The notes under the pieces: model-generated
Database searches by the model: none
What the model was told of the DNA's origin: nothing
The model's input: the letters and a program-made list of their open reading frames with translations, nothing else
Assembly (NCBI GenBank): GCA_001949185.1
Contig: BDGG01000012.1
Location: forward strand, 1 to 64,000
Reading direction: 5' to 3'
DNA from: Ramazzottius varieornatus
Lineage: Eukaryota; Tardigrada; Eutardigrada; Parachela; Ramazzottiidae
Length of the DNA: 64,000 nt
Translations under genes and position numbers: made by a program
Shown here: in pieces, positions 23,947-33,933 of the stretch
How positions within the stretch are numbered: position 1 is the stretch's first letter
How the letters are laid out: every line of letters starts with the position of its first letter

Positions 23947-24415
23947 TCAGTAAATATCGTTACGCTGGACAAAGATCTTTTCTTGCGCTTCGATCAGGAC
24001 AATGCTGTTTCCTCGAACGACGGCCATACCTAGCGTCTGCTTTTCTCCTTTCGCTCCTTCTTCGGTGACCTGATCGATAACCAGGTTCATAAAGGGATCA
24101 TAACCTCGGAGGATGCCTTGGATCGTCCGGCCGCCGTTTAGTCGCACTACAACATCAAAAAGTTGAAAATAATGCAAAATAACTCACTGAGCAAATCGCT
24201 ATGGAACTACGAAGAACTTTTCTTCCGCTTACAGAGCACGCGTTTGTCCATGTACCTGCAACAGAAGAGCCATGTCAACTCAGCAACACTCCGATATAGA
24301 ACTCAGACGAACCATTTCGAGGTAAGTCTGTCATCAACTTATCATGCTTCGGCAAGTGGTTAGCAATAGTGGCGCACACTTACTTCTTGAGTTCCGGACG
24401 TCTAGCTCGATTCAT
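23947..24415 (-). CDS. SNRPG: Small nuclear ribonucleoprotein G (SmG)
   Basis: One of seven Sm proteins that ring the Sm site of spliceosomal U1, U2, U4 and U5 snRNAs. Three exons: 24384-24415 (32 bp, MNRARRPELKK), 24233-24255 (23 bp, YMDKRVL) and 23947-24146, giving 84 residues. Sm1 and Sm2 motifs are nearly canonical: RLNGGRTIQGILRGYDPFMN and LGMAVVRGNSIVLIEA. The RGYDPFMNLVID block separates SmG from the close relative LSM7. Each junction keeps phase. Exon 2 is a micro-exon and intron 1 contains part of a hairpin element (GTGGCGCACAC next to the donor of exon 1). The gene is head to head with POLD3. Confidence 0.92.
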
Positions 24416-25117
24416 TGTGGGACAGTAGTAATCCTTACGACAAGCTAAAGAGGAAGGAAGAAGCTGGATTCGGGACCGATGAGGGAGAAGAAAAATGGTA
24501 ACATTGAAAAATAATAATAATGTAAATTTTATGGATTTTTGAATTTTCCGTACGTTGAGAGCGAGATTGCGAAAAGACGGAAAAATACAGCACATCTTAG
24601 CCTGATTGAGTGGCTCTTGATTTGGTCACTGATTTGATCATTGCGGAGTCATCGAAGTTCTTCTCTTAAGCTTCTATGGAAAGCGCCAAAACCTCTCTGA
24701 AAAGTCTGAACTCCGAAGCTGTATCTTCTCGCTTTACGTAGGATCATCGGTTTCAGACAGCTGGTCCCCGCAGTGGAATAAGAAGCCTGCTGGAGCAGCG
24801 AGTTTAAGGTCTGCGAGGCTCGATTCGCATCTCAGACAGAGCTGGTCCAACTCTGGCTCAGCTGATCACTTTCGCGCGTGAGTTACACAAAGAATGCCCG
24901 AATGATCGGGCCAAATCGACCCGTTTTTCATTTTTTGTTGCTCTCTAGATGCTTGAATTATCACACGGACTGTGGAAATTCGTTCGAGAAACTTGAATAT
25001 ACGGTACGATAGACGAATGGGGATGCATCTAAAGCGGGAGCAGCTTAAAACAACGAAAGATCTGCTAAAGACCACGTTTTCACTGTTTGTGTGTTGCAGC
25101 GACTTTGTAGCACAATA
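24416..25117. promoter_or_regulatory. Divergent spacer between SmG and POLD3
   Basis: 702 bp between two start codons pointing outwards. A splice-acceptor-like TTGCAG at 25093-25099 just before the POLD3 ATG suggests an intron in the POLD3 leader. No other gene is seen. Confidence 0.4.
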
Positions 25118-26833
25118 ATGGTGAAAGCTTCCGACGCCGCGTTGCTAAAGCAGCTGATCGCGATGGTGGAAGACGACTTGAGCATCGTCACGTACAAGAC
25201 CCTCAGCCGTCGCCTAGAACTTTCCGTCAACCACGCCAAGCGACTCCTTGACTCTTACGCGTCCTCTCCTCGTCGACCCAGCTCCGTCTCCGTAGTCTAT
25301 GCACTCTTTGGTTCCATCACGCTTGACGATGGCACCACCTGGAAAGTCATCGTCGCTCCGGAGAGTGAAATCGAAGAACGATCACGAAGTTTGAACAATG
25401 TCAGCAAGCATGTTTATTCCATTCATGCCGCACAACTCGGAGACAGTACTCTGCTCCACATGGCTGACCATCCCGTTGGACCTGACGATGTTCGAAACAT
25501 CCAAGTCTCCACTTCTATCGACTGCTGTCACATAGGACCACGGCAGAAAACTTCCCAAGAGCATCAAAGTAAAATTGTTAGCGTTCCGAATATTACTGGC
25601 CAGACTTTGAAGAAGATCGAGAATGATGAGAGTAAAGTCATGGCGGGCCTTGGCACGTCCATCACTGCATTGAAAGTCAAGCCTAAAACGGAATCCGCAG
25701 TTGAGCCTCCTCGTCCACAAGAAACGAAGGTAAAGAGTGGCACGGTAGCGTCGTGGGTTAAAGCTGGGGGTTTAGATCCGAAGAAGCCCTCGGAGATACA
25801 GAAAGCCGTGGAGAGTAATCGACGAAGAGCGCTCAGTCCGATCAACAAGAAGAAGAAAGAGACGAACTCAGATTCCGAGGATGACTTCTTCGCGCCGAAG
25901 AGAAACAGCAGGAAATCAGCCAAAGCTTTGCTGGACAGTGATGAGGAAGATGTCGGTTGGGTTGAAAAAAAGGTGGAAGACATGGAAGATGTGGAGATGG
26001 GTGAACAATCGATAAATTTCGGACAAGATGAGATGGAAAAGGAACGATCGCCTTCGCCGGATCAACCAACAGTCATCCGAAGAAGCGGGGTTGAAATACC
26101 AACGTCGAAGCCCAAGAACGAAGTGAGCATCGACAAGTCCTCTTCCAGAACTCCAAAAGCTTCTCGTAGTACTTTTGGAGGTTTTACTCAAGTTTCTGAC
26201 ACTGAAGAAATCGAAGAAGAAATTCCAAGGAAAAAATCAGCAGTTAAGTCCGATAAGGATACCAAAAGTAACTTTGTTGAATCTGATGAAGAAATGAAAG
26301 AGGTTGAGAAGGTAGTCGAGAAACCAGCAAAGAAGTCAAACAAGAAGGCGCAGCCAAAAGAAGGCGAATCAGACCGTGGAGAGGAAGGGAAGAGACCAAC
26401 ACGGAAGCCGCGGAAGAGAGCCAAGAAAGAGTCGGACGCTGGGAACATTTACTCGGAAGAGCGTCAACGTAGTCCCAGTGTCGAGAAGCCCGACCCGCTG
26501 GAGCAGTTCCTTCAGACCTCGCACCAGCAGAAAGAGCGCAAGTTGGTGACCAGGACCAGGGTGGACGACGAAGGGTACACGGTGATGGAGAAGGTCTGGG
26601 TAAATGCGTCGGACGAGGAAGCGGAGCATGATGCGAAGAGTGTTCCACCTGTTGCGCCACCTACGCCGAAGAGCCCGAAGAAGCCGTCTGGAGAAAAGAT
26701 TTCACCCCCAAAGAAGGAAGTTCCTGCAGCTTCCAGTGGGAAGGGAAAATCAAAGAATGGGGATACCGGAAGTCAAGCGGGGAAAGGCAAGACGGTCCAG
26801 TCTTCTCTCATGAACTTCTTCAAGAAGGCCTAA
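25118..26833 (+). CDS. POLD3: DNA polymerase delta subunit 3 (p66/Cdc27)
   Basis: Accessory subunit of replicative DNA polymerase delta. It links the B subunit to PCNA in lagging-strand synthesis and break-induced replication. Single coding exon, 571 residues. The amino-terminal winged-helix region (IVTYKTLSRRLELSVNHAKR, VVYALFGSI, VYSIHAAQL) matches POLD3. Then comes a long charged, Lys/Glu/Ser-rich disordered linker, and at the extreme end a PCNA-interacting box, QSSLMNFFKKA, the expected PIP position. An upstream Met at 25091 lies before an acceptor-like TTGCAG, so the ATG at 25118 (ATAATGGTG) was preferred. It lacks introns in its coding part, unlike most neighbours. Confidence 0.9.
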   Translation: MVKASDAALLKQLIAMVEDDLSIVTYKTLSRRLELSVNHAKRLLDSYASSPRRPSSVSVVYALFGSITLDDGTTWKVIVAPESEIEERSRSLNNVSKHVYSIHAAQLGDSTLLHMADHPVGPDDVRNIQVSTSIDCCHIGPRQKTSQEHQSKIVSVPNITGQTLKKIENDESKVMAGLGTSITALKVKPKTESAVEPPRPQETKVKSGTVASWVKAGGLDPKKPSEIQKAVESNRRRALSPINKKKKETNSDSEDDFFAPKRNSRKSAKALLDSDEEDVGWVEKKVEDMEDVEMGEQSINFGQDEMEKERSPSPDQPTVIRRSGVEIPTSKPKNEVSIDKSSSRTPKASRSTFGGFTQVSDTEEIEEEIPRKKSAVKSDKDTKSNFVESDEEMKEVEKVVEKPAKKSNKKAQPKEGESDRGEEGKRPTRKPRKRAKKESDAGNIYSEERQRSPSVEKPDPLEQFLQTSHQQKERKLVTRTRVDDEGYTVMEKVWVNASDEEAEHDAKSVPPVAPPTPKSPKKPSGEKISPPKKEVPAASSGKGKSKNGDTGSQAGKGKTVQSSLMNFFKKA

Positions 26834-27660
26834 AACTAGTTCTCCAGCTTCTCCTCTTTGTTCCTCTTTTGTGATTATCCGACGGCATTTCATACCTGCC
26901 ATATTCGGCTTGGTTAAGTAATCCTCGAATCCATAAAATTTTGAAAATTCTAATGCAAATTTCTGGATGGAGCGGGTGATACGGGCATGACACACCGCTC
27001 GGATCCTCAGTTCTTATGGGGTCCCAACTCCCGAGAAGGCCAGAACTCGATTTGGGGCATCTGTCAGGTCCGTACTTCGAATGCATGCCCTTAGTGTATT
27101 ATGATTGGACGGTTGACTTAAAACTGGGCGGAGCCTTTGGTATTCGCGTGTTTTGACTGGTCGGTCGTATGTTCTGGTTGGTCGTCGAACGCTAGAGGCT
27201 AGACCAAATCCGGCTCGTAAAGCGAGTTCTTGATTGGATCAAGTGGGCGGATCATGGCCCTGCTCACGGTTTGTGCTGGCTTTAGGTAGAAAGCATGCTT
27301 CGTTACATTGGCCCGTTGAATGACTACCGAGCTGCGGTTTAGGTCGACTTTTCTGCGTTCGATCAGCTTGGCTGCTGGATCAGCTCGCCCTTCATTCGGA
27401 TCACCAGTCTCGATTTGATTCCTTAGGTCTAAGCGGCGTCGCCATTTTGAACTGCTCCTACGGAAAACCTTTCAACCCAAACCGATTTTTTAGCGCTAAT
27501 CTGACCGACTTTGAATTTCCACTGTCCAGCTATCTCGCACTGTACTTCCGGTGACTCCGGTCCGATGTCCAGCAGCAAGGAGAGGACAATACTGGTAAGA
27601 AATTTCTGCACCTCCTAACATGGATGCCTCTGGACGTGTCAATATCCGTTGCAGCCAAAA
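26834..27660. other. Spacer upstream of the hAT-derived gene
   Basis: 827 bp. No open frame with motifs. A TTGCAG acceptor at 27648-27653, just before the ATG at 27661, suggests a 5' untranslated exon and intron of the next gene lie here. The POLD3 3' untranslated region occupies the left part. Confidence 0.45.
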
Positions 27661-30600
27661 ATGTCTGCTGTCAAGCAAGAGGGTTCCGAGTACGCACCCG
27701 AGACGGACGATGAGGAAATGGAGGAAGAAGAAGCAACAGAGGAAACCATACCCAACAAGAATCCGCCTTCCAAGCGCAAGTCAGCTCCAGACGGTGAGGT
27801 TCAAATAGCTGGCCCTTCTCCCCAACGCCGCAAAGAAAGTCAAGTATGGCGCTTCTACGATCGCAACCATGATCGTATTCGGGTGTGCAAGATATGCCAG
27901 AAGAACTTCTCCTTCAACACGGCCACCAGCGCTCTCCGCAAGCACCTCATCAAGCACTTTGGGGATCAAACAGAAACAGTGCTCAGTACAGCACAGACAG
28001 CCATGGAAGTTACCATCAGTCCCTCCACGAACACTATCACCGTGACTGGGATAGATGCACTGGTCAGCGGGAATCCGAATGACATAACCACGATGCCCAT
28101 CACGCGCAATGGGAGGAACGCAAACACGAAACAGTCCATCTATTCGAGAATGAGAACAGATTTAGCTCCGGCACCGCTTCCTGCCGACCGGGCTGTCTTC
28201 CCACTCGCTCAGGCTACTCCTGCGATCAGTGTCAAAACCGAGGCGGGTGCTTCCACCTCGAGTAAAGGGCCAGGACACGCTCGTTGGAGGTGAGATTCTG
28301 ACTTACGAACGCTAAATAACAGTATAAGTTCCGAAGTCTGTAACGTGCGTATGTGCGCATAGTGAAAAACCGCCTTGTAACGTCGCGTTTGGTCGTAAGC
28401 TTGATACTGAATTGTGACGTTTTGCGATACGGTTTAAACGGGTCGGTTCAACTATCGAGTTCAACCGTAGGAAAATGTCATAAATTTCTTCGCCAATCTC
28501 TGGGTCCTTTTTTGGCCGAATGCTAGATCTGAGTAGAAGATCTTCGGAGCTCCGAAAGCGGCTCATTACGCTCATTTCCTGTTTTAGTGCGGTATGGAAG
28601 CATTTCTCCAAGTTGGAAGATGGTCGTCCGCAGTGCAAGATCTGCCAGTATACGTACTCGGCCAACGCCTCTACTTCCGGTCTTCGCCGTCATTTGGACG
28701 GACACGAGCGTGGGGAACCACCTGGAAAGCCCGGAAGAAAGTTGAACCCCTACTCCATCAAAGCAGCTCCCACAACGTCCGCCTACGGGAACCTCAACAG
28801 CGCTTCCAAAGCAGTCTCCCCGAAGACCCCGATCGCCGCTCCCAGAGCCGACGACATGTTCGTGGAAATGATGATCAACCAACACCTCACGGTCACCGAA
28901 GTCGTTGAGGAACTTGGACCGATCTACAGAGCCTACACCCATCGAGCACCAGATCAGGCGGTGCTCGAAGGGAAGGTGAAGGAATGGTACACGAAGAAAA
29001 AGGCAGAAGTGAAGCAGTTCATCGCCAGCTTTGGTGGAAAGATCTCGCTGTCGATGGAACTCTTTACGGCTGCGAACAAACAGGTAAGCTTCTGACATCA
29101 CTGGGCGCCGTGGATGCTCGACAATCAGACGCGACAAGGTTGTTTTCCCCAACCGGCGTGCAGTTTCACTGTTGATGGCTGGTAGCGTGCGCCACTTGGG
29201 AGAGCAACTACTTCGACTTCCCGGATGGCGCACGGTTTTATTGTAATGTTGCTGGAAGCGTGCGCGACTTGTAAAACGATCTTCACTAGCGTGTTTGTAC
29301 ATGTCTCATATGCCTCTCCGGTACGTTCGAATGCATTGTATGGAAATTCTCTTCTGTAGGTCTACCTGATCGTGACGGCGCACATGATGTCGGACAACTG
29401 GGAGACGCTTCGCTTCGTTCTGGACTGTGTCGTGGTCTCACCCGATGTGATGCCGGAAATCATCAAGGACCATCTGGCCGTCATCATGTCCGAGTACGAA
29501 TGTGAAAGCAAGGTGGTGGCGATCACCACGGGAGAAGAACAGGTCGATGAAGCTTTCAGACTGTACAGCGCCCAACTCATTTCCGAATCATGTAAGATCG
29601 TTCACTCTGGAACAATGTCCATCCCGGAAAACACGTAGAACGCATAGTTCTTTGGAAGTTCGAATCCATCGACAGTACCGTAACACAACTGTGCTTAATG
29701 ATAAAATGCACTGCTGTAGCCTGTTTGCAAGATTGACAAGGTAAGCTGAGATATTTGTTTTCTTGTATTAATAGCTTCGGCCGTTTCGCACGTGAAGTGT
29801 ATCGGCTTGGGTCTCGCGCAATGTGTGCAGCCCATCCTTGACGGGTTCCCCGATCAGATCGACCGAGTTCGTCGTTTTCTAAAGACTCTCCTGAACACCC
29901 GAAAGACCACCGAGCTCCAAACCAACGCCGGCCTGCTCTTACAAGACTACCACGAGCTGAAGATGGACTCTCCCAACAACTGGTGTTCAACCGTCATCAT
30001 GATTGACTCCGCGGTCAATATGCGCATCGTCATCGACGACACGATCTCCAAGGTACTTGCAAGAATAGTTGGGAACCCGGCACACAAATCTGACAAGATT
30101 GCTGTCTTAAGTGGCGCAGATTTACAGTGTTTTGAGCGTAAGCGTGCGTCACTTGGAAAACCGAGTTTATTTGCCGAGCTCCCAGTTTTTCTTTGACTGG
30201 TAGATCTCCATGAACAATCCCTTCTTTGCAGCACGAGGATATGTTCGATCCACTGACAGCTGAAGACTGGAGTATGCTCGAGCTGATCGTAGCCATCGTG
30301 GGGAACTTCCACTTGGCCGCGTTAGAGTCCAAGACGGACTACCCGAGCCTCTCCGAAGCGCTGGTCCTGATGGACTTCCTGACAACGCACCACTTGAGTG
30401 CTTTGGTGGAAAAAGAGACTGAGATACCGACGTGGTGGAGAACCTTGGCGAGGGAAACGCTGGATCGCGCACAAGAGTTTATGAACTCGGTCCTTACCGA
30501 CGTGTAAGTATGCTGACGACACGGCCTTGACTGAAATTTCATGTCAAGGTCGTGCCTGTGAAACATATTCGAGGCACGGCCTTGACTGGTGCCATCGGTA

Positions 30601-31188
30601 TCAAAGCAGGATTGTATGGTGACTATGGATCATTCTTGCAGGTATTTCATCGGTACCGTACTCGATCCTCGTCACAAACTTACGACCCTTCCTCTCACTG
30701 TTACTCGCGAGACCGTTGAAAGCAAAGTCCGGGCTGTCTTCGCGCGATACACCCAAACAATCTCTCCCAGCACACCTTCCTCCACTCCATCTTCCGCTTC
30801 AAAGACCGGGTCTCTGATGTCAGCCATCCTGAAGAAAACACAGTCAGTCGTCAGTTCCACACAAATCGACGAGCTGAATCAGTACTTGTACTCGGCGGTC
30901 GAGCAAGCCGAGGTGGACCCACTGAAGTGGTGGGAAGACTACAAGAAGATCTACCCGACCTTGGCTCAGATGGCTAAAGACTACTTGGCCATCCCCGCCA
31001 CGGCAGTCCCGAGCGTGCAACTCTTCGTAAAGGAGAAAGATGAAGGAAAATTGAGGAACAGGCTAGATGAAGAATCATTGTTGATGTATGTGTGTTTGAA
31101 GTCGTGGAATAGCATTGATTTTAGCCAGGGCGTGGCACAACCTAGCGTTGATAATGGGTTACCGCAATCGACAAAGGTTTCTACTTGA
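27661..31188 (+). CDS. Domesticated hAT transposase with two BED zinc fingers (ZBED-like)
   Basis: Six exons with phase-consistent GT-AG borders (27661-28289, 28588-29083, 29360-29591, 29775-30052, 30232-30503, 30642-31188) encode about 817 residues without a stop. BED finger 1 is in exon 1 (VWRFYDRNHDRIRVCKICQK with a later LRKHLIKHF). BED finger 2 is in exon 2 (VWKHFSKLEDGRPQCKICQY, LRRHLDGH). Then the hAT RNase H-like core, YLIVTAHMMSDNWETLRFVL and YFIGTVLDPRHKLTTLPL, and a closing hAT dimerisation motif (WWEDYKKIYPTLAQMAKDYL, IPATAVPSVQLF). Catalytic positions are altered: usual TTDIWTS reads SMELFTA, usual TTDNASN reads TTGEEQV, and the TRW-ST motif reads NNWCST. Intact frames, host-like introns containing MITEs, and no terminal repeats found at its edges indicate a host gene. 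Its role may be DNA binding through the BED fingers; the target is unknown. Confidence 0.85.
29115..29300. repeat. Two hairpin MITEs in tandem
   Basis: First: GACGCGACAAGGTTGTTTTC, then GCGTGCGCCACTTGGG. Second: CGGATGGCGCACGG, then GCGTGCGCGACTTGTAAAAC. Both lie in intron 2 of the hAT-derived gene. Confidence 0.6.
30069..30185. repeat. Hairpin MITE
   Basis: TTGGGAACCCGGCACACAAA and TTAAGTGGCGCAG on the left; GCGTGCGTCACTTGGAAAAC and TTTGCCGAGCTCCCAG on the right. It fills most of intron 4 of the hAT-derived gene. Confidence 0.75.
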
Positions 31189-31610
31189 TGAACTTACTCG
31201 TTTCATTTTTCCAGCTTTGCTTCTTGACAGTATTACTTCTCATCCTTACGTTCTTTTTGTTTCACGGTAGAATTCACAGAAGTACTGTACTCTTCATTGA
31301 CTGGTTTTGAGAAATGTTTCTCGACGATCATCTAACTTATTCCATCTTTATGCTTCAGCGAAATCAATGTCAGCAGAAAACTCTGTACGAGCCACGAATT
31401 CACACGGAAGAAAAGACTGCAAACTTCTGGAAAGCATGAGATAACATAAGTCCAAATGAAAATCTCTTCTGTACGCTACTATAGTCTAAACTGAAAATGA
31501 GTAAAATGTAAAAGGGTGTAGAACTAGAAAAAGGGAAAGAAAAGAGTCTTTACCATAAGTCGGAAACGACATACTGCGCTGTTTTTGCAGGGTTGGGTGA
31601 GGAGAAACCT
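31189..31610. other. Spacer with convergent 3' ends
   Basis: 422 bp, A/T-rich, between the hAT-derived gene (+) and the kinase's last exon (-). It should hold both 3' untranslated regions; nothing else is seen. Confidence 0.5.
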
Positions 31611-31716
31611 CTAGCTTTTGTATGCCTCTTTGCCCACGGCGAAGGACTTGTGTTGAAGAACCTCATGGGCATTGACGCGTTTCTTCGGGTCGTACTGCAA
31701 CATTGCGCGTAGAAGA
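31611..31716 (-). CDS. Last exon of a protein kinase (carboxyl end)
   Basis: An acceptor TTCTCAG leads into LLRAMLQYDPKKRVNAHEVL, HKSF and a stop after KEAYKS. This is the end of a CMGC-type kinase domain (subdomain XI, the conserved Arg in KKR, then the final helix). It most simply belongs to the CLK-like exons at 33934-35297 on the same strand, with the retrotransposon between them. Alternatively it belonged to another kinase whose other exons are gone. Confidence 0.65.
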
Positions 31717-31955
31717 CTGAGAATTCAGTAGTAATCAGAGTTATGTGTCTTTGTTCAGTATACGAGGTTTGCGGTTAACAAAAAACAGCATATAGCTAAC
31801 GATTTTAAGAAAAAAGTCTGAGTCTAGCCTAGAAAACAAAAACACGCTAGACTATCTCGCTACTCACACTTAAAATGTAAAAAATTTCATCCAAACCGCG
31901 AGAAAAAGGGAACGTGCCTAAAACACAGGCTGCGTTACCCCTCTGAATATCAATG

Positions 31956-33872
31956 CTAATTCTGTCTCAAAAATTCCGAGGATCTCTTTTCCCCGGTTCG
32001 GTCAGCCATTCTTTTTCCTATCTCTCTCAAGAGGCTGGTAGCTGCAGGACCGAAGGTCTCGAAACCAACTGGACAAAAGAAGTCGCTGCCTTCGAGTCTC
32101 TGGTACTTTAGACGTTTGTTCTCCTCGGCCTTGTTAGCTGCGTAGCCCGCGTTCTGCGCAGATCCCTTACGATAGGTCTGGCAAACGGAGTCGACGCAGG
32201 TCACATCCCACACCAGCGCCTTGCCCTCCTTCCAAGGAACCAGCGTCATCCCGTCTGGCCTTTTCTGAGAGTCGTCCCGCAGGACACCGTTGGGCTCCAA
32301 GACGGCTTGGACCTGACAAGAGACTAAAGCACGCCGCAAGGACTCGTTAAGGGAGGAGTGTCTGCTGTGGCGGCCAGCGGAATACTTGCAGCTCAAACCA
32401 TGGCGCCCGTGGATGTCGACCGTAGCCGAGCACCGACATGTGTGAGGTTCGCAGATCGGAGCTCCTAGCCTGAGACTGACCGAATTGCGCAGTGAGTCGT
32501 CGTCGAGAAGGTTGCCCAGACAGGATGCGGGCAACGCATTCAGCCACGCACCAGACTCCTTCGTGGAAGCGGCGAGGATTCGAGCCGTTTCTTCTTCCGA
32601 CTCAAATTAGGAAGCCACGACTGCGAGAAAGTGCTTCTGGACGATGGGCTGGTCCCACAACCGTTGGTGGACCCGCAGCTCAGGCATTGGCAGTTCAACA
32701 CCAGACTGCTCAACCCATGCTGACTGCTCGGCAGCACAGAGCGCGCCCACGTCGAAATCAGCGACCATCGACGACACCAAACGCTTCGCAGAAAAAATAG
32801 AGGCCAAATAGGCCGGAAGGGCTATCTCTTCTGCTCGGCGAAGGCCGAGGCCACCTTTTACGATTGGCAAGCTAGTTTGCCTCCAGACTGAGTCCGTCAT
32901 CTTGGTGTTGGTAATGCTGACGACACTGCTTCGAAGAACCTCGTCGAAGTTGCGTAGTAGTCCAGGAAACTTCCAGACGGGGCTACAACGTAAGATGTAA
33001 AGAAGCTTGGGCAAGAACAAGCAGTTCTTTAGCAGGAACACGGCGTGGTGAGCCCCGAGTTTCGCGAGTCTCGTTGCCATCAGTTCCGCTTGTCTTGTCT
33101 TTTCTTGGAGGGTTGAAGGGAAAGCGTCTTCTAGGATGGGCGCACCCAGAAGTAGCAGATCTGCATTCGTCAGGAAAGCCAACTTTGGGAAAATTCTTTT
33201 CACCATGGACTTTGTGGTCGCCTGTTCTTTCTTGCTGCCTCCGTAAACGTACATCTCACACTTGGACATGTTTAGCTCCAAGCCGAGGGTGGCACACTGG
33301 CAAACACCGTCTGCAGGTCTTCGAGGACGATGTCCGAATCCCCTCCAACTGTCGCATCATCCAGATGAAGGGCGACTGGAGGGACTTGAAGAGTTCTCGT
33401 GTCACTAGGCAGAAAGGAGTGGTCCGAGGGGATCGCCTTGTTGGACGCCTCTGGCCGACGACAGAATCTGGTCGCCGTAGAACAGGTTTGATGGTTGACC
33501 GGACATCTGGTACACGAAGAGAAAATATTGTGGGAGGCACTTCTGAACTTCTAATAACAGTTTATCTCTAAAAACTGTTGAAAGCGTTCTTGAAGTCTAG
33601 CTTGAGAAGAACTTGGCAATCTTTCTCATTCTGCGTGACGAAGAGGCGCGCCGAATGAACTGCAGCTTCAGCACCTCCCCTTGGGCCATAGCCGACCTGC
33701 TCCGGCCGCAGCAGTTCGCCCATCGGTTGCATCACTCGCTTGCTGACCACCTTCCCTGCTAGACGTCACAGAGTGCAACCGACGGCGATGGGACGGATCC
33801 CGCCGTCCTTCTTAGTCAGAGCGATGAGTGAAGCTCCATACAAGAAGGGGCAGACCATATCACGAAACTAAG
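31956..33872 (-). mobile_element. Degenerate, 5'-truncated non-LTR retrotransposon
   Basis: Minus-strand pieces in order are reverse transcriptase start-like GASLIALTKKDGGIRPIAVG (near 33800), the catalytic motif A block LLKLDFKNAFNS (33568-33750), the carboxyl RT/thumb region (32607-33281) and a terminal Cys/His region with HGRHGLSCKYSAGRHSRHSS, RPDGMTLVPW and ALVWDVTCVDS (31956-32534). The parts are in different frames and contain stops (for example just after GCTL near 33770), so it is dead. The terminal domain is known from CR1/L2-like elements of invertebrates; the clade is inferred. The endonuclease is missing, as expected for 5' truncation. It lies inside the kinase gene, same orientation. 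Confidence 0.85.
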
Positions 33873-33933
33873 TATGAGACAACGAAGTTAGTCGCAGGCG
33901 CGGAATGATGTTATACCAAGAACTCGAAATGTT

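Noticed and set aside
23947-24177. LSM7 as the identity of the small Sm protein
   Set aside because: The GYDPFMNLVID and VVRGNSIVLIEA blocks match SmG more closely, and the short amino end with ARRPELKKYMDKR is typical of SmG.
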